Source: SG8-40 sp963792855
Lineage (GTDB): Bacteria; Pseudomonadota; Gammaproteobacteria; Burkholderiales; Eutrophovitaceae
Assembly: GCA_963792855.1 (NCBI GenBank)
Contig: CAWBXZ010000005.1
Location: forward strand, 496,001 to 560,000
Reading direction: 5' to 3'
DNA: 64,000 nt
How positions within the stretch are numbered: the first letter of the stretch is position 1; every line of letters starts with the position of its first letter. Below the pieces are notes generated by a model that did no database searches, had not been told where the DNA came from, and worked only from the letters and a program-made list of their open reading frames with translations. The translations under genes and the position numbers were made by a program. Shown one piece after another: positions 63,097 to 64,000 of this stretch.

Positions 63097-63912
63097 ATGG
63101 CAAAGATCGCGATCTTCAATCAGAAAGGCGGCGTCGGAAAGACGACCACGTCGCTCAATCTGTGTGCCGCGCTGGCGCGACAGGGTTACAACCCGTTGTC
63201 GATCGACCTCGACCCTCAGGCGCATCTGTCCTACGTTTGCGGAGCCAGTGTCGACAATCCTGAGGATTCGGTGTTCAGCTTCTTCGACCAGGTCAAGCCA
63301 CTCACCCAGTTGATTCGCCCGGCGCACGGCGGCTGGCTGGTCATCCCGGCCCATTTCGAACTCTCCAAAGTCGACACCAAGTTCGGCAAGGGACCCAATG
63401 TTCTCAATCGTCTCAATCTTGGTATCGTCAAGGAAAACCTCAACACCGGGCGGCCGATTCTCATTGACTGTTGCCCGATGCTTGGCGTTCTGAGCCTGTC
63501 GGCAATTCTGGCGTCCGATCGCGTGCTGATCCCCGTATCGACAGACTATCTTGCCGTGCACGGCGTGATTGCCGTAGAGAAAACCCTCAAGGCTCTGGAG
63601 CATGTCCTCAAGCGGAGGGTGAAACGCCGCTATGTGGTGACGCGCTTTGACTCGCGGCGCAAGATGTCACACGAGATATTCAAGTCGCTCAGGAGCCGCT
63701 ATGGCGATGAGATCTGTTCGACCCGGATCTCCGAGAACGTGGCCGTCGCGGAAAGTCCAGCGTCCGAAAAGGACGTGTTCTCACACGCTCCGGACAGCCG
63801 CGGCGCAGCCGATTACGATGCCCTGATGCGTGAGTTGGTTGCAACCGGGTTTATCGAGGGTCGTGATGCGGATGGCGCCGGGGGCGACGAACACCCGGAA
63901 GCAACCGGGTAA
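63097..63912 (+). CDS. ParA-family ATPase
   Basis: A 271-residue deviant-Walker ATPase of the ParA/MinD/Soj type. The deviant Walker A KGGVGKTT is at residues 10-17 with the signature Lys, followed by DLDPQAHLS (Walker A' region) and LIDCCPMLGVLS (Walker B). No parB partner is visible in the window. Chromosome segregation, carboxysome or PHA-granule partitioning, or another cargo are all possible. Confidence 0.88.
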   Translation: MAKIAIFNQKGGVGKTTTSLNLCAALARQGYNPLSIDLDPQAHLSYVCGASVDNPEDSVFSFFDQVKPLTQLIRPAHGGWLVIPAHFELSKVDTKFGKGPNVLNRLNLGIVKENLNTGRPILIDCCPMLGVLSLSAILASDRVLIPVSTDYLAVHGVIAVEKTLKALEHVLKRRVKRRYVVTRFDSRRKMSHEIFKSLRSRYGDEICSTRISENVAVAESPASEKDVFSHAPDSRGAADYDALMRELVATGFIEGRDADGAGGDEHPEATG

Positions 63913-63951
63913 TCCGGCGGCGCGCCGGGCCGCTGCCAATCGAGGCCCGCG

Positions 63952-63999
63952 TCAGGCCTTGTCCTTCGGCGTGCGCGAAATCATTGAAATAATGTTTTC
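63952..63999 (-). CDS. C-terminal end of a gene running off the window
   Basis: On the minus strand an open frame enters from the window edge and ends at TGA with the residues ENIISMISRTPKDKA. It converges on the ParA gene with a 39-base gap. Too short to identify. Confidence 0.35.
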   Translation of the reverse strand, partial: ENIISMISRTPKDKA

Positions 64000-64000
64000 G

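Noticed and set aside
1..64000. tRNA, rRNA, CRISPR arrays, phage genes and complete insertion sequences
   Set aside because: Looked for while reading and not found. Short repeats seen were limited to the CTAG-flanked ends and local hairpins; tRNA absence was judged by eye only.

Overview
The window is high-GC chromosomal DNA of a proteobacterium, most likely a betaproteobacterium or a close gammaproteobacterial relative. This rests on gene content and neighbourhoods: wrbA next to a YihY/BrkB gene and a DUF2069 gene, proS overlapping a lytic transglycosylase gene with rppH nearby, gluQRS, a TfpX/TfpZ pilin accessory gene, HugZ-type PPOX-DUF2470, and paired DUF1501/DUF1800 genes. I saw no rRNA, tRNA, CRISPR array, phage or intact insertion sequence. 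Only a small repeat pair with inverted ends points to mobile DNA.

Layout. 1-2.3 kb: end of a heavy-metal/Atm1-type ABC exporter gene and a PBP7-type D,D-peptidase. 2.3-6.3 kb: an IclR regulator divergent from lutABC (lactate oxidation). 6.5-7.8 kb: a GNAT acetyltransferase and a DUF2062 membrane protein. 7.8-15.1 kb (minus strand): a ten-gene, almost fully translationally coupled cation/proton antiporter operon whose order is that of the archaeal Mbh antiporter module (E-F-G-A'-B-C-D), followed by two more antiporter-like subunits with a small orphan membrane protein between them. 15.6-21.4 kb: a TRAP transporter, a 2-hydroxyacid dehydrogenase and an amidase. 21.7-29.8 kb: a Na+/Ca2+ exchanger-like protein, a secreted SRPBCC protein, a TerB-like protein, a zf-TFIIB protein, HrpA helicase and TfpX/Z. 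29.9-33.6 kb: an indolepyruvate:ferredoxin oxidoreductase pair. 33.6-43.1 kb: two small coupled genes, a CBS protein, a small lipoprotein, pxpBCA (5-oxoprolinase), an outer-membrane protein, YceI, a CinA N-domain protein, and an ECF sigma/anti-sigma group. 43.1-52.9 kb: methyltransferase, gluQ-DUF2069-hugZ-wrbA, YihY, lytic transglycosylase-proS, a spermidine-synthase-like protein, rppH and an HD-domain phosphodiesterase-like protein. 52.9-64 kb: an inverted-repeat element, three oxidoreductases, DUF1501/DUF1800, thioesterase, an EamA transporter, a hypothetical gene, glpK, a 30-codon small ORF and a ParA ATPase.

Physiologically the genes suggest an aerobic heterotroph using small organic acids and amino-acid-derived compounds (lactate, TRAP-imported acids, aryl pyruvates, 5-oxoproline, glycerol), with sodium/proton circuits from the antiporter operon. 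The most unusual item is that operon: it has no full-length MrpA, and its third antiporter-like subunit has Asn where the transmembrane-7 lysine is expected. Other points of interest are a CTAG-flanked inverted-repeat element whose edges form the stop codons of neighbouring genes, an EamA gene whose natural start seems to be ATC, and an HD protein with a class-I-PDE-like HNxxH motif.
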